A DNA stretch of 64,000 nucleotides, taken from contig NW_005201036.1 of assembly GCF_000372725.1 (NCBI RefSeq), positions 109,137-173,136 on the forward strand, given 5' to 3'. Below are positions 33,665 to 47,506 of this stretch, piece after piece; position 1 is the stretch's first letter; each line of letters opens with the position of its first letter. The stretch comes from Emiliania huxleyi CCMP1516. Its lineage: Eukaryota > Haptophyta > Isochrysidales > Noelaerhabdaceae. The notes beneath the pieces were generated by a model. The model ran no database searches. It saw only the letters and a list, made by a program, of their open reading frames with translations, and was not told the origin of the DNA. Both the position numbers and the translations under genes were made by a program.

Positions 33665-35129
33665 AGACATATGGACGTCGACCTGGCGCCTCGCGTGCGT
33701 CGGGCCTCGCACACACACGTCGTCTGCCCTCTCTCTCCGCCCCCCCGCGCACCGGCGGTTGGCCAAAGAGGCAAAGTACTAGTATACAGGGGGGGGGCCG
33801 TTTCCGCGATCGCGATCGGGGCCCGACCCCAGACTGAGCCGCAAAAAGCACAAAAACAAAAAGATCAGCAATTGAGCAATTTTCGACACTCGAGGGCGCG
33901 CGAGGGGCGGCCGCAAATTTTGAGGTAGATTTTGTGATTGTCAAACCAACGCGTGTGTTAAGTCTCGTGTGTTGCCACATGATAGAGAGCATAACCGTAC
34001 AGAGCTACAGACGGCGAACACCCAACACACACCGACACACGACATCCCACCACTCCAACCCACCACTCAACACAGGACGCGTTCACCTCCCCACACACGG
34101 CTTTGGGCTTACCACGCGTGTTAAGAGCAAAAAGAGGATAGAGGTGGCTCTGGCGCTCTGAGGCGGCATTTGGCCTTGGGGTCAGCGTGCGGGGGGCTGA
34201 GTCTTACTCGTCGGCGCTCGGGCCAGATCCCAGCGCAGAACTCTGCAACACTTGGTACAGACACAACAAGACTAACCCTAACCCTAACCCTAACCCCAAC
34301 ACCCTAACCCTAACCCTACTACCCCGCCCATAAAGCATAAACCCAACCCCCACCTCCCACTCCACTAAAAGAGGGACCCCCGTGCCGCTGCAACCCTGCA
34401 TGCTGCAATCTCTTAAATGGCAATTTAAGCCCCCAAAACTCCTCATTTCTTAAAATGCAACCCCAGCTGCAGGCGGTATACTCCTATAGCTATACACGAT
34501 GTACCCATCCTCGTATCGGCCCGATTTTTAACTTAGTTTAACTATCGCGTTCAGTACTTGCGCCTCCTCAGAACCGCCTAGGGGTACCCTAAGCCCAGCT
34601 CCTCCTTGAGCTCCACCAACTTCATCGCCACCAGATCCTTTTGGACCTTTTCGCATCGCCGCCGCCGCAAAAACCTCCGGGCTCAGCCTCGTGCTCAGCA
34701 GTGCCCGCACGCCCGCGGCTGCGACGGTGAATTCATGAGAAATTGCTACGACTCTCTGGCGACAACGCTACCTCCTCGTGAGACATTCAACATTCACAAG
34801 CGCACCGGCGAAGCCTGCAGTGCATTTGAGAAATGCAAAAGCCGAGACGACCAAAGTGGAAAAATCGCACTCTCCCCTGACCCTCGATCAAAAGCGTAAA
34901 AGCACCCGAGGCTCCATCCAGAAGGCGGGGTTGCTCGGGTCGGGGTGGGGTGTGGGGTGGGCGCCGGAGTGGGAGTCGTGTGAGACTACTCTATGGTGGG
35001 GGCAGCCGTCGCCCACGCATACGCGAATTCTTTCGCGGGGGACCACAAATTCTTCTTTCGAAAGGCACGGCGCTTGTCGAAAGGCCGGGGGGGCGTTCAC
35101 CTCGACAATATTCAGACAAGCTCTCGACA
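33665..35129. other. Intergenic with interstitial telomeric repeats
   Basis: No supportable gene. Contains the telomeric tract listed separately and a lower-GC stretch around 34330-34560, then the upstream region of the proline-rich gene. Confidence 0.5.
34272..34318 (+). repeat. Interstitial telomeric repeat (CCCTAA)n
   Basis: About 47 bp of CCCTAA units with one variant (CCCCAACA). Orientation is C-strand on plus. Points to TTAGGG telomeres in this organism and to end-capture at a break or an old fusion. Confidence 0.95.
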
Positions 35130-36347
35130 ATGAGTTCGCCTGCAACAAACGCGTGCAACACAACCTGTACGGTTCAGGCGACGTGCGGTGAGCTGAACAC
35201 CGTCGGTCTTCTCTACTGCGGGGACGTCGATAAAATGTGCCCGGGCGCGTGCACCGGATGCTGTACCGCCCAGCCTCCATCTGCACCGCCTTCACTGCCT
35301 CCGCCCTCGCCGCCCGATGCACCGCCACCGCCACCGCCACTCTCTCCTCCACCGCCACCGGCGCTGCCGCCTCCGCCTTTGCCGCCACCGCCAACGCCAC
35401 CGCCGTCTCCGCCGCCGCCGCTCTCGCCTCCACCGCCGCCTCTGCCGCCGCCACCTTTGCCGCCGCCACCACCGTCGCGGCCGCCATCGATGCCGCCGCC
35501 ACCGCCGCCCTCTATGCCGCCGCCGCCCTCTCCGCCGCCGTCTTCCCCGCCCTCTCCGCTGCCGCCCTCGCCGCCACCATCGTCGCCGCCCTCGCCCCCG
35601 CCACTTCTGGTGTACCACGGGATCGACGCGGTGGACGAGGTCATCGACGTCCTGACAAGCTCCAACAGCACGGGCGTCGCGGGCGACGGAATGCACCCGG
35701 CGACACCTGCCGCCTTCCTCGCGCTCATGGCCTTGGCGCTCTTCGCCTGCTGCCTCCGCTACTGCCGCCGCCCTCGCTCGATCGAGAGGCAGACGATGAT
35801 TGGACGCGCCGCCGCCCGCTCCGACGGGCGACCCCGCCGGGCGACCCCGCCACGCAGGGCTCACCGGCTCGCCGGCAGTGGCACCGGATCCGGCAGCAGC
35901 AAGCAACTCTTCGACACTGCCTTCGAAAGCGCTCTGCGCAGCGGCGGCTTGGGCGGGTGGCCAAAGCCTCTCCGCATCGCTCAGGGGCAGCACCAGCTGC
36001 AGGAACAGCTGCAGGACCGCGGCTCGTTCGATTCCTTTGGCGAAGACGGCGGCGGCGACGAGACGCCGCGCACCGGCGGCGGCGCGTTCGATTCCGCAGC
36101 CCCGCACGCCGCCGGCGCCGGTGCGGCTCTCCGCCCCGAGCACCGCTCCGGCGGCCGGAGGCGGGGCGGGGCGGACGATCACGCGCTCATCGAGATCTCG
36201 CCGTACGACAACACGTCGGGCGTGGGTGTGCATCGGAGCGACAGCGTCGAGAGCCGCCTCAGCGACGAGGCGTCATCCTCCGTCTGCCCCCACCGTCATT
36301 ACTCATTGTCATTTCCATGTACCATGATATTATGTGGTGATGATTAG
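35130..36347 (+). CDS. Proline-rich single-pass membrane protein
   Basis: ATG at 35130, 405 residues, single exon. A small cysteine-rich N-terminal module (CNTTCTVQATCG, LLYCGDVDKMCPGACTGCC; ten Cys in about 45 residues) is followed by about 105 residues of Pro/Ser/Leu repeats (PPPPLPPPP, SPPPSSPPS) like hydroxyproline-rich wall glycoproteins of algae. Next are a short linker with an NST sequon, a membrane segment (AAFLALMALALFACCLRY) with basic stop-transfer residues, and a polar C-terminal tail of about 160 residues. No classical signal peptide is obvious at the N-terminus, so insertion may rely on the internal segment, or a 5' exon is missing. A role in the cell covering or adhesion is inference. 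Confidence 0.65.
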   Translation: MSSPATNACNTTCTVQATCGELNTVGLLYCGDVDKMCPGACTGCCTAQPPSAPPSLPPPSPPDAPPPPPPLSPPPPPALPPPPLPPPPTPPPSPPPPLSPPPPPLPPPPLPPPPPSRPPSMPPPPPPSMPPPPSPPPSSPPSPLPPSPPPSSPPSPPPLLVYHGIDAVDEVIDVLTSSNSTGVAGDGMHPATPAAFLALMALALFACCLRYCRRPRSIERQTMIGRAAARSDGRPRRATPPRRAHRLAGSGTGSGSSKQLFDTAFESALRSGGLGGWPKPLRIAQGQHQLQEQLQDRGSFDSFGEDGGGDETPRTGGGAFDSAAPHAAGAGAALRPEHRSGGRRRGGADDHALIEISPYDNTSGVGVHRSDSVESRLSDEASSSVCPHRHYSLSFPCTMILCGDD

Positions 36348-36600
36348 GCGTCCACCGTCTGCTCTGCCTGCCCGCTGACGGCGAGCGGCGCTTCCGCCGC
36401 GGGCAGCAGCGCGTCCTCGAGGTCGACGCGGAGAGCGTTTGCGGGCAGCGCGGCGCTCGAGATCGACACGGAGAGCTTCACCCTCGAGTCTTGGCTGGTG
36501 GAGTGACTTGCACCAGGTGCAGGTCTCCAGCTGCAACCGTGAACCGACGCGCGACTTGAAGCTTTGCTTGTACTCGCGGGCCATCGAGCGCGTGCCTGAT
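36344..36600 (-). CDS. Possible 3' exons of an unrecognised minus-strand gene
   Basis: Two coding-like stretches lie in different frames: MAREYKQSFKSRVGSRLQLE ending near 36515, and VKLSVSISSAALPANALRV ending in a stop at 36344. They need an intron or a frameshift between them that I cannot place. The stop overlaps the end of the proline-rich gene by 4 bp. No family recognised. Confidence 0.25.
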
Positions 36601-38246
36601 CCCGACAGAGGAGAGTGCGCGAGAAGTAGAGTAATGTCCGCTCAGTATCGCGCCACCGTCCGTTTGGCGGTAGCCCGGTAGGTTGGCCACACACAGCAGT
36701 GCGTGTGCGAGAGGCTGCGAGCCCGGAGGGTTGAGGGATTCGCGCCCCGCGGTGGAAGCCGGAACGTTCTGCGGGCGGGTTTTCATTTGCGTGAGGCGCG
36801 CCGTGTGTGGTGCCAACCCGATATGTACCAGTGCCAATACCAACTAACAACCCACTGGGCACTTCTCACATCTCAGATGCGAGAGGCCGAGACCGAGAGC
36901 TTTCAGGTCTTGTACGCTCTGCAAAACCGGCTCGTGGATATATGACTGGTTTTGTCCGCGGGCGCGAGGGCACTGCGGAGGCGGGCGGCGGCGGCGGAGG
37001 CGGCTGCAGCAGCACACGGGCCGCGGCGGCGGCGCGCGGACGGTGGCGGCGGCGCGCGGACGGCGGCGGCGACGCGGCGGCACTGCTCCTCTGCTGCTGA
37101 TGATGACAATGATGCTGCTCCTGCTGCCCCTCCCGCCCGCCAGCTGCCCGCACGCTCGGTGTCATCTCTTCACCTGCACACTGGTCGAGTCATAGGTGCG
37201 AGGGGCGTGTGGCATGTCTCGCGAGTCTCGCCAGGGGCGCCTACCAACCTCGCTTGCGAGGGGCGTGTGGCATGTCTTGCGAGTCTCGCGAGGGGCGGGT
37301 GGGGTAATTACTTATTAATTAATTAATTATTAATTAATAATCATATAATCATCGGGCGGCGGCGCGGCGCGGCGGCGGGCGGCGCGGAGCGGGGCGGCGA
37401 GACCATCTGTGCTGACCGGGGCCTCTGCCCTTTGACGCAGCACAATGGTCGCGCCGCCCTCGACTCAAGGGGCTGCCTTCCACACGTCGCTGCTCAGGCC
37501 GGGGGAGGGGGGGAGACCTCCTGTTCCTCGCGGAACGGAAGCAGGCCCCTCCTTGCCCGGTCTGCGATGCAGGGCGGTGGTCGTGCCATCTTCGCGTCGT
37601 ACTCGAAACCACCACGCCGCAACCGTTGCCGGCGCGCGACACGTTCCCGTAGGCCGGACTGTCCTCGTCGAGAGTGTGTGCCGCCAAGGCGGGACGCACT
37701 CAGGGGCAGTGCCGACGGGACGCGGCTCGAAGGGTGTGGCTCCGCAGCGCGGCTGGCACTCGTCGCAGAGGCCTCACCTTCAAAAAGTCGGGCATGGCTC
37801 TCCCCGCAACTTTCTCGCTAACACGCGCGCACCGCCGAGACTGGGGCGGGCGCGCTGCGGCCGCACGTCTAACTTCGTCATAGTGCCACGACGTGCGGCC
37901 TAGATTTAGCCCACGCGCCTCTGCTCGCAAACACTCACCCTTTGAATCGTCACTGTCCGTGAGTGCGAGATAGGGCTAGCAGTAGGCAGCTAGCCTCTGA
38001 GGAGGGCGTCCATAGACACCTCACTAGACCCCACACACGGTCTCGTCCGTGCCTCGCCGGACGGCGAGATTGCTAGAGGTGGAGCAAGCTGCTCTAGCCT
38101 CGCATGTTACTCCTGTCGTCTGTTGTGATGTTGTGCCCTGGTTTGTTTCTCTTGGCACCTTGGAGTGCTGGGGGGGGGCGACAGTGAGGACGTGGCCCTG
38201 AGTTATGTGTACGCCAACTCAGGGTGTGTGGCAGCCCGCTGGCTGT
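36601..38246. other. Intergenic, CGG-rich and AT-rich low complexity
   Basis: Contains (CGG)n-like sequence at 36970-37085, two copies of GAGGGGCGTGTGGCATGTCT (37200 and 37257), an AT-rich TTAATTAA cluster at 37312-37345, and several overlapping frames at 37430-37900 without motifs. Confidence 0.4.
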
Positions 38247-38783
38247 GTGTCTTGTGAGCCTGTTTGTGTCTGTGTGTCGCTCGTGCGTGCCGTCATCATC
38301 TGTCCAGCGTCCACCCATACCGCGTTGGTGTCCAGTCCGAGCCTGGCTGTTCTTCACCTTCCTACATACATACATACCAGCGCTGCTACTCCTCCCCCCA
38401 GCGGCGGCGCGGCCCGTCCCGGAAGAGGCGGAGCCGCCCGGCGGCGTGGCGCACGCGGCCGGCGGGGGCTTGGCGCGCGAGGCTGCGCCGGCAGCGAGTG
38501 GGGCGGCGGCCGGCGGGCAAAGGCCGAGAAGGGCCGGGCTCACCGCACTGGCCGCCCCGCGTCCCCGCGCGCGCTCCTGCCGCTTCAGCTGACGCGGTGG
38601 CGCTCGCCCGCGGTGCCGCCGCGGTGCGGTGCCGTCGCGATGCGCGACGGGCGTATGTATGTATGTAGGAAGGTGAAGAACAGCCAGGCTCGGACTGGAC
38701 ACCAACGCGTTATGGGTGGACGCTGGACAGATGATGACGGCACGCACGAGCGACACACAGACACAAACAGGCTCACAAGACAC
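38247..38783. mobile_element. Foldback/MITE-like element with ~136-bp inverted arms
   Basis: The arm at 38247-38382 (GTGTCTTGTGAGCC inward to CTACATACATACATAC) is matched by its near-perfect reverse complement at 38649-38783. The loop is GC-rich and contains no transposase. I could not find a convincing target duplication. It ends about 100 bp upstream of the VPS55 gene and may contribute its promoter. Confidence 0.8.
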
Positions 38784-38882
38784 GGGCGGGCTTGTCTGAA
38801 AAAGAAGCGAACTTGGTTTCCCGGCGGCGCGAGGGCGAGCTGCTCGCCTGCAGCGCGCTCGACGACCGAATTCCACTGCCAC

Positions 38883-39360
38883 ATGTCCTTTCTCACCATT
38901 CTCGGCACCGCTGCCGTCGTTTCGGCCGCGATCTTCATGGAGCTCATCGCGTGCCTCGCCTTCCCAGTCGAGTCGGGAACCGAGTGGCTGCTCCTCCTGC
39001 TCCTCGTCCCGCTTGTCCTTGCGGCCATTCCCCTGCTGCTGCTGCGCGCGTGTGCCGGCGACAGCCTGTTCTCAGACACGCCAAAGGGCCGTCACTGGGC
39101 GGAGTTTGGCTTCGCCTTTTTTGCGACCGGCATCATCGGGGTGCCATCGCTGCTGCTACTTCGAGGACTGATTCGGTGCCGCGAAACCACTCCCGACCCC
39201 CCACCCTCGATGAGTCCAGTGAAGATCCTCGATGACTGTGGATTGCCGCAGGTGGGAGGCCTTCGCCCTCGCCCTCGGCGGCCTCGCCCTGCCCGCCATC
39301 ACTGCCGCCCTTTCCAGGGTGTGCCAGCGCGCCGACTCCGACCCCTTCAGCTATCGGTAG
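38883..39360 (+). CDS. VPS55: VPS55/LEPROT-family endosomal membrane protein
   Basis: Two exons, 38883-39175 and 39252-39360, joined across a 76-nt GT-AG intron in phase 2; 133 residues, close to the 140 of the family. Four hydrophobic segments are seen: ILGTAAVVSAAIFMELIACL, WLLLLLLVPLVLAAIPLLLL, FAFFATGIIGVPSLLLL and AFALALGGLALPAITAAL. The F.FFATGIIG..S block and a C-terminal RADSDPFSYR tail fit VPS55. Family role: trafficking from endosome to vacuole in a complex with VPS68, and negative regulation of surface receptors in animals. Without the intron the frame runs on into low-complexity sequence, which supports the splice. Confidence 0.85.
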
Positions 39361-40511
39361 CCAGGGACCCCCTGTCCACCACTTCTGAGCGCGCCTCGGC
39401 CGTCCGTGGCCGGCGCGGCGAGTGCTGCGTCCCTGCTAAGTAGATTGAGCTAAGTAGATTTCATCTCTCGAGCGCCAGCAAAGCTGCCAGTCCTGTGCGT
39501 CCCATGGGCGTGGGCGCAGCGGCTCGCACTCCGCACGCTGCAGACTCCACGTTGGCAGCAGCACCTCCTCGGGATAGAGCAGCGGCCTCGTCCAAGCTTG
39601 CAGCATGAGCGTGAGCTTGCGCTGAGCAGGTGGGGGGAGGACGCGGCTTCGGCTGTCAAGGCGCGGCGAGAAGAGTAAAGCCACGTAGTCTGCGGGTTGG
39701 TCCATGTGGGAGTGGAGCTCTTGAGGTGGCTCCGCCTCGAGGTGGTCCATTGGAGGTGGGCAGCGGCAAATTTGTCAAAGTGGCCGATGAAGGCTCGCAA
39801 GACCGACAGTGGATAAAACTTAAAAGCTTCCCTCGTGGTAAGCAAATCCGTGTCGCGCCCACGGTCGACGTGCTCACCCACGTGCACCGCGGACCGGGCC
39901 AACGCTTGCACTTTGAATGCCGTGGGGCTCCTGCCCGTGTCCGGGCGTGGAGATGCGCGAGGGTCGCCCCCCCTTGCCCCACCACTTTGTGTGTGTGGAG
40001 AAATCTACCTTACCTTACCTTACCTCGACGTGCGGCGAAATCGTCTGGCAGAGAATGGAACGCTGCGCACCTTGCCCAGGCTAAGTGAGAATCAAGCGCG
40101 TGCCGTGTGCGCCCCCCCCCCCCCCCCCGGTGGGCGTGGAGGAAAACGGCGTCGCTAAATACCGCGTCGTGAGCGCGGAGAGATGTAATCGAAAATGTTG
40201 AAATCTAACCACGAGAACGCGGACAAAGAGGAACGTCGCGCACACCGCGCCTCTGAGAGACCGGGGATCGGTTCCGAGTGTGGACTGGAGTGACACGAGT
40301 CCCACAGAGAGCACAGAGTTCTGAGCGCGCGTTTTTTGCGGCGGCACAGAGAGTGCAGATTCCAGATATGTGAGACGACTGCAATCTGCATGTGTTGTGC
40401 TTCACCCAGTTCACTGTGCTCACCTGATACAACCCCCTAGTCACAGGCGAGGCGTATCAATTTTTTTTGCGCACGTGCCCAAGCAAGATCGCCGTGAGGC
40501 GGTGAGGCCGG
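39361..40511. other. Intergenic with fragmentary coding-like stretches
   Basis: On the minus strand, 39436-39911 has two frames with ordinary-looking composition (FYPLSVLRAFIGHFDKFAAA; DYVALLFSPRLDSRS) offset by a frameshift; possibly a decayed gene, unidentified. TTACC is repeated four times at about 40004-40024. The last 300 bp are the upstream region of ADC synthase. Confidence 0.35.
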
Positions 40512-43600
<3,089 letters not shown>

Positions 43601-43986
43601 TATGCTGAGGGCGGCCGCCACCGCCCTAGCCCACCAACACCCTGCACGACCTTGCTGCCTTGTGCCAACCTTGGAACGTCGGCATGCTACAGGACCTTCT
43701 CCACAGGACCGGCCAATCAACATAGATAATGACTCACATAAAGTGTGTCATACGCATACGCCCAGAGAGCCTGCTGCTACGCTAGCGTACAGTTCGTTTA
43801 CCGTGTTTACGCTTACTTGCGCCGGTATCGATGGTCACTGGTGTGCAGTCGTGCGCAGCATATCGCCTGTTCACTCGCGAGCCGCCGTCCCGGGCGCCTG
43901 CCTGGCCCAAGGACTCTCACGGACACGCCCCCCCGCGCCCCGGCCTGGCTGCTTTGTGGCGGTTTCGGGGACATCGTGGGAGGTTC
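43601..43986. other. Intergenic 3' of ADC synthase
   Basis: No coding signal. Ends at the target duplication of the following element (43978-43986). Confidence 0.5.
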
Positions 43987-44852
43987 CCCGGAGGAGCGGC
44001 CGCACACTGCTCGGTACCCCCCCTGCAGCTGCACAACTAAGCTCATGACCGACCCCCCCCCCAGCAGCAGAGCGCTGCTGCTGGGGGGGTCGGGTGGGGG
44101 GGGTCCGGACCCCCCCTGCGCAGCAGGAGCGCTCTGCCTGTGGGGATGTGGGGGGTGCTGGCATCTCTGTACAGACCAGCAGCCGTGTAAGTAGCATGCG
44201 TTCCAGTGGCGAGAGTTTATAGTCGGCATCAAAATCAGTGGTCTCACCGGCGGGCCCTCCTACTGCCAACCGGGAGGTGCGGGGCACGCCAGCCTCTCTT
44301 CTACGCCTCTCGTGCCTCGCGGCGCCTCTGCTTAAGGGGGGAAGATACGGCTCTCGCAGGCCAGCCCATCATACGCCGTGGCACAGCGGGGAGCACAGCG
44401 GGCTGTACAAGATATTGTTCCCTCTCTTCGCATGCTCGTCGTTGGTGATATCCGCGCGAGGTCATACGCCACAGGCCAGCAATCACTCGCTGATGAGACT
44501 ACACTCTGATGTATAGGCGCGTGACCGCGTGTGGTATTACAAGATAGACTCACATGGTCACAAGTCTTTAGTAAAACGCCAGCACTCGACACGACGAAGG
44601 TGTATTGGGCTCGAAGGCGCGGTGAACACAACCGCCTCGAGCGTACCGCTCAAACACGAGCCGAGGGTGGAGGGGGGGGCGGCGGCGAAGAGGCGGGAGA
44701 GCTGGGTCCAGTGCGCTCTGCTGCTGGGGGGGTCGGGAACCCCCCCCAGCAGCAGAGCTCTGCTGCTGGGGGGGTCAGACCCCCCCCCCCCCCAGCAGCA
44801 GGGATGAGCTTAGTTGTGCAGGGGGGGTACCGAGCAGTGTGCGGCCGCTCGA
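43987..44852. mobile_element. TIR element with 9-bp target duplication
   Basis: GAGCGGCCGCACACTGCTCG (from 43994) inward to CAACTAAGCTCAT is matched in inverse orientation by 44804-44850. Within the arms are further GC-rich palindromes (CCCAGCAGCAGAGC units at 44060-44130 and 44710-44800). GGGAGGTTC occurs at 43978-43986 and 44853-44861, a 9-bp target duplication typical of Mutator-like elements. No transposase frame. Confidence 0.85.
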
Positions 44853-44861
44853 GGGAGGTTC

Positions 44862-45598
44862 GTGTCATGAGAGAGAAGATACACTGGTCCGGCAGCGAGC
44901 TTGTTGCGGGCGGCGCGCGCAGCCCCAGCCGCGCCGTCGGCCCCGCCGCGGGACGCCGGACTCCCCGACTCCCCGTGCCCGGTGCCCCCCCCGTCGCCCC
45001 CCCCCCCCGTGCGCGCTCCCCCGCCCTCGCCGTCGCCCCTCGGGCCCGCGCCGCCATGCACGCAGGGGGCCTGGCAGCCGGGCACGCCGCTCCGGTCTAC
45101 CAAGCTCTAAGGTACTATGTTATAAGCCGATCTAAGCCGCCCCGGAGCGGAGGGCTGGAGCGAAAAAGAGCAAGCGAAAAAGAGTGGTCAGTGACTCGAG
45201 GGAGGCTCAGTCACCCCGCGGGGCCGCGCTCGACCGTCGACGACACGTCGAGCGGCCTTTCTAAGCCTTTCACGGCGGTGTTAGCTGTTAAAACCGCGTA
45301 TACTCACAACTCACGCGCCCGTGTCGATGCGGTATGGTCGTAAGGCGCTCTTTACGATTACGTGTTCACATGTATGGAACAGCTACCAAAACCAGCACTT
45401 GTCTCCGGCTACGACAATTCTCGTGGGAGGTGCGTGGGGCATCGGGGAATCGGGGCTCTTCCCCCTCCGACAGCGCCCGACCGGCGAATAAATTAGACAT
45501 GCGCAGAGCAGAGGGAATCTTGAGCGCCGACTGGGAGCATCTCTGATCACCCACCTCGCGCGTGCCAGTCCTCCCGACTCCACGAGCCGAGGGTGGGC
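44862..45598. other. Intergenic
   Basis: C-rich runs near 44985-45010. Only motif-free overlapping frames. Confidence 0.4.
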
Positions 45599-46636
45599 TT
45601 ACACAGCTTCGCCCGTGGCGGGGTTCGTGACCTTGAGGGACACACGGCCACCGCTCACGAGATCTCCCTCGCTGGAGACGCCGAGCGCGACGGCCACAAC
45701 GGCAACCACCGAGGCGACAAAGCCAACGCACGCAAAAGGAAGCCCGTACGTCAGGTCGAAGTGGTCCTCGGGCTTCAGTTTAGGGATGACGGGGTTGTGG
45801 CAGGTCCACTCCTTGGTGTAGATGACGGCGGCGAGGACGACGACGATGAAGAAGCCCACCGAGAGCACCACCCACACGAGCAGGGGTACCACCTTTGCCA
45901 CCTTGGGCTTGACGAGGCCGGAGAGGGCAGCGGCGTGGAAGATGACCATCAGCCCGGCGGCGATGACGGCGATGATGCCGAGTGACATGGCGGCCATGCC
46001 CGTGTCGCGCAGCTCGGTGCATGACAGAAACTGGATCGGGTGCTTGAGGATGTCGCCCTTCACCACGAGAGGCAGCGCCTCAGCCACAGGCCCGACTCCC
46101 AGCTCGTTGATAAGGTCCATGAGCGTCATGCTGGCGCTCAGGCCAGGCACGTCGCCCGTCTCCCACCTGAGGGAGGGCGCGGAGGGCTGCTGAGGTGCAG
46201 GGTATTGCTCTGTGGAGTGCAGGTGAGTTGACCGCTCTGTCGTCTCACCACGCCCGGCCCGAAGAGTCCTTGAGCAGTCCGATGCCGTAGCGGGGCCCGA
46301 GGAGCTGCGCTAGCGTCTGATAGTCCTCCCCGCGTGTGCCCGTAGTCACCGTATTACCGTCCGCGTCGGGCCCGACGATGAAGTCCGCAGTATCGGGCAG
46401 GACTGCAGTGTCGACGACCGTTGGTGGCTCGTCCTTGAGCACAATGACAGAGCGGCCATCGGCCAGAGCGGCTACGCAAAACGCCACCTCGATTAGTGCA
46501 ATGGTGACGCAGAGGACGTGGACGATGGCCGACCTGGCGGCAGGGTGGCGGATTGGGAGAGGAGAAGGGGGATGCGCGGTCCGGGGTGGGCCCACTTTGA
46601 GTCCATTTCGATGACCGGGATCTTCTCGGACGGCAC
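45599..46636 (-). CDS. Four-TM membrane protein, unknown family, 5' end unresolved
   Basis: Minus-strand exons 45599-46166, 46249-46533, and 46596-46636, joined in consistent phase by GT-AG introns of 82 and 62 nt; the start exon lies further upstream and was not identified. The protein has an N-terminal segment VPSEKIPVIEMDSK, a first membrane helix (IVHVLCVTIALIEVAFCVAAL), and an extramembrane loop with VVDTAVLPDTADFIVGPDAD. Three more helices follow (MAAMSLGIIAVIAAGLMVIF, VVPLLVWVVLSVGFFIVVVL, LPFACVGFVASVVAVVAVAL), then a short tail. The loop between helices 3 and 4 has TKEWTCHNPV. Topology resembles tetraspan/claudin-like proteins, but no CCG or W-GLW-C-C motif is seen. Confidence 0.65.
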
Positions 46637-47506
46637 CTGCGCGGAGCACGCGGCGGCGGGCAGGATACATCAACGCCGGTCGCGGCCCGTAGGTGGCAGT
46701 ACACTGTGCATGCTGCTGTGGAGGGTCGGGCGAGCGGGGTGGGGCGGCGGGTGAGGGCACGGGCCACTGGGCCAGCTGCTGCGCTGCCCTTGCGCGAGAG
46801 CCGTGGGCTGGGGTCGTGCTCGGCGGCGAGGACGCACAGCGAGCGAGCGAGCGCGCGGTTGCGTGGCCCGGGGCGAGGAGGCGAAAGGGGGCGCGCACTG
46901 GTATCTTAGGGAAAGGAGCACGCGTGATTCAGGGGCACGCGTTTTTCAATTGGCGCGGGCGGCTCTTCCATGTGCTTCGCAGCCGCCGTCTTTTGATTTC
47001 GGCGTCGTCGGGGATGAATCGACGGAACTGTGCCCTTCCAAGTAACCCTATCTGCGCGGTGGTTCCGGGGGCCCACGTGAAGAGTCCTCGCAAATGGCCT
47101 TTACACTGTAAACTCTGTGAACATAGATTCATAGTGGTAGTGCACGTGCTCTCGCCGCGCTCGGCTTAGCTCTCTAGCAGAGCGTTGGTGTTGGGGCGCC
47201 AGCTAGGTTCGTCTGCACTCTGGTCTCTGCAACACCAGGAAGGCAAAGCCGTAAAGAAAAAGAAAACGACTCGCAAAGTAGTAAAGAAAGCGGATCCGCT
47301 TAATTAAATGTCTGCATAGTACAAGCCCCGACACGCGCCTCGAAGACTACATGGTCATAGTACTAAATCAAACATCACAGAGCGCATATGCGGGCGAGAC
47401 GCGATCCCGATCGTCACTGACAGTACACAAGCGCAAGCCATCACAGCAACTGATACATCATGGAGCATGCCATGCCCCCCCCCCCCCCCCCCCCCAAACG
47501 CTGCCC
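46637..47506. other. Intergenic
   Basis: Holds any missing 5' exon of the four-TM gene (about 46640-46900, minus) and the 3' flank of the next minus-strand gene; a C-run lies at 47474-47494. Confidence 0.4.

Noticed and set aside
37432-37903. Overlapping plus-strand frames of 120-150 codons
   Set aside because: No motif, no splice support and arginine-rich translations typical of GC-rich noncoding DNA.
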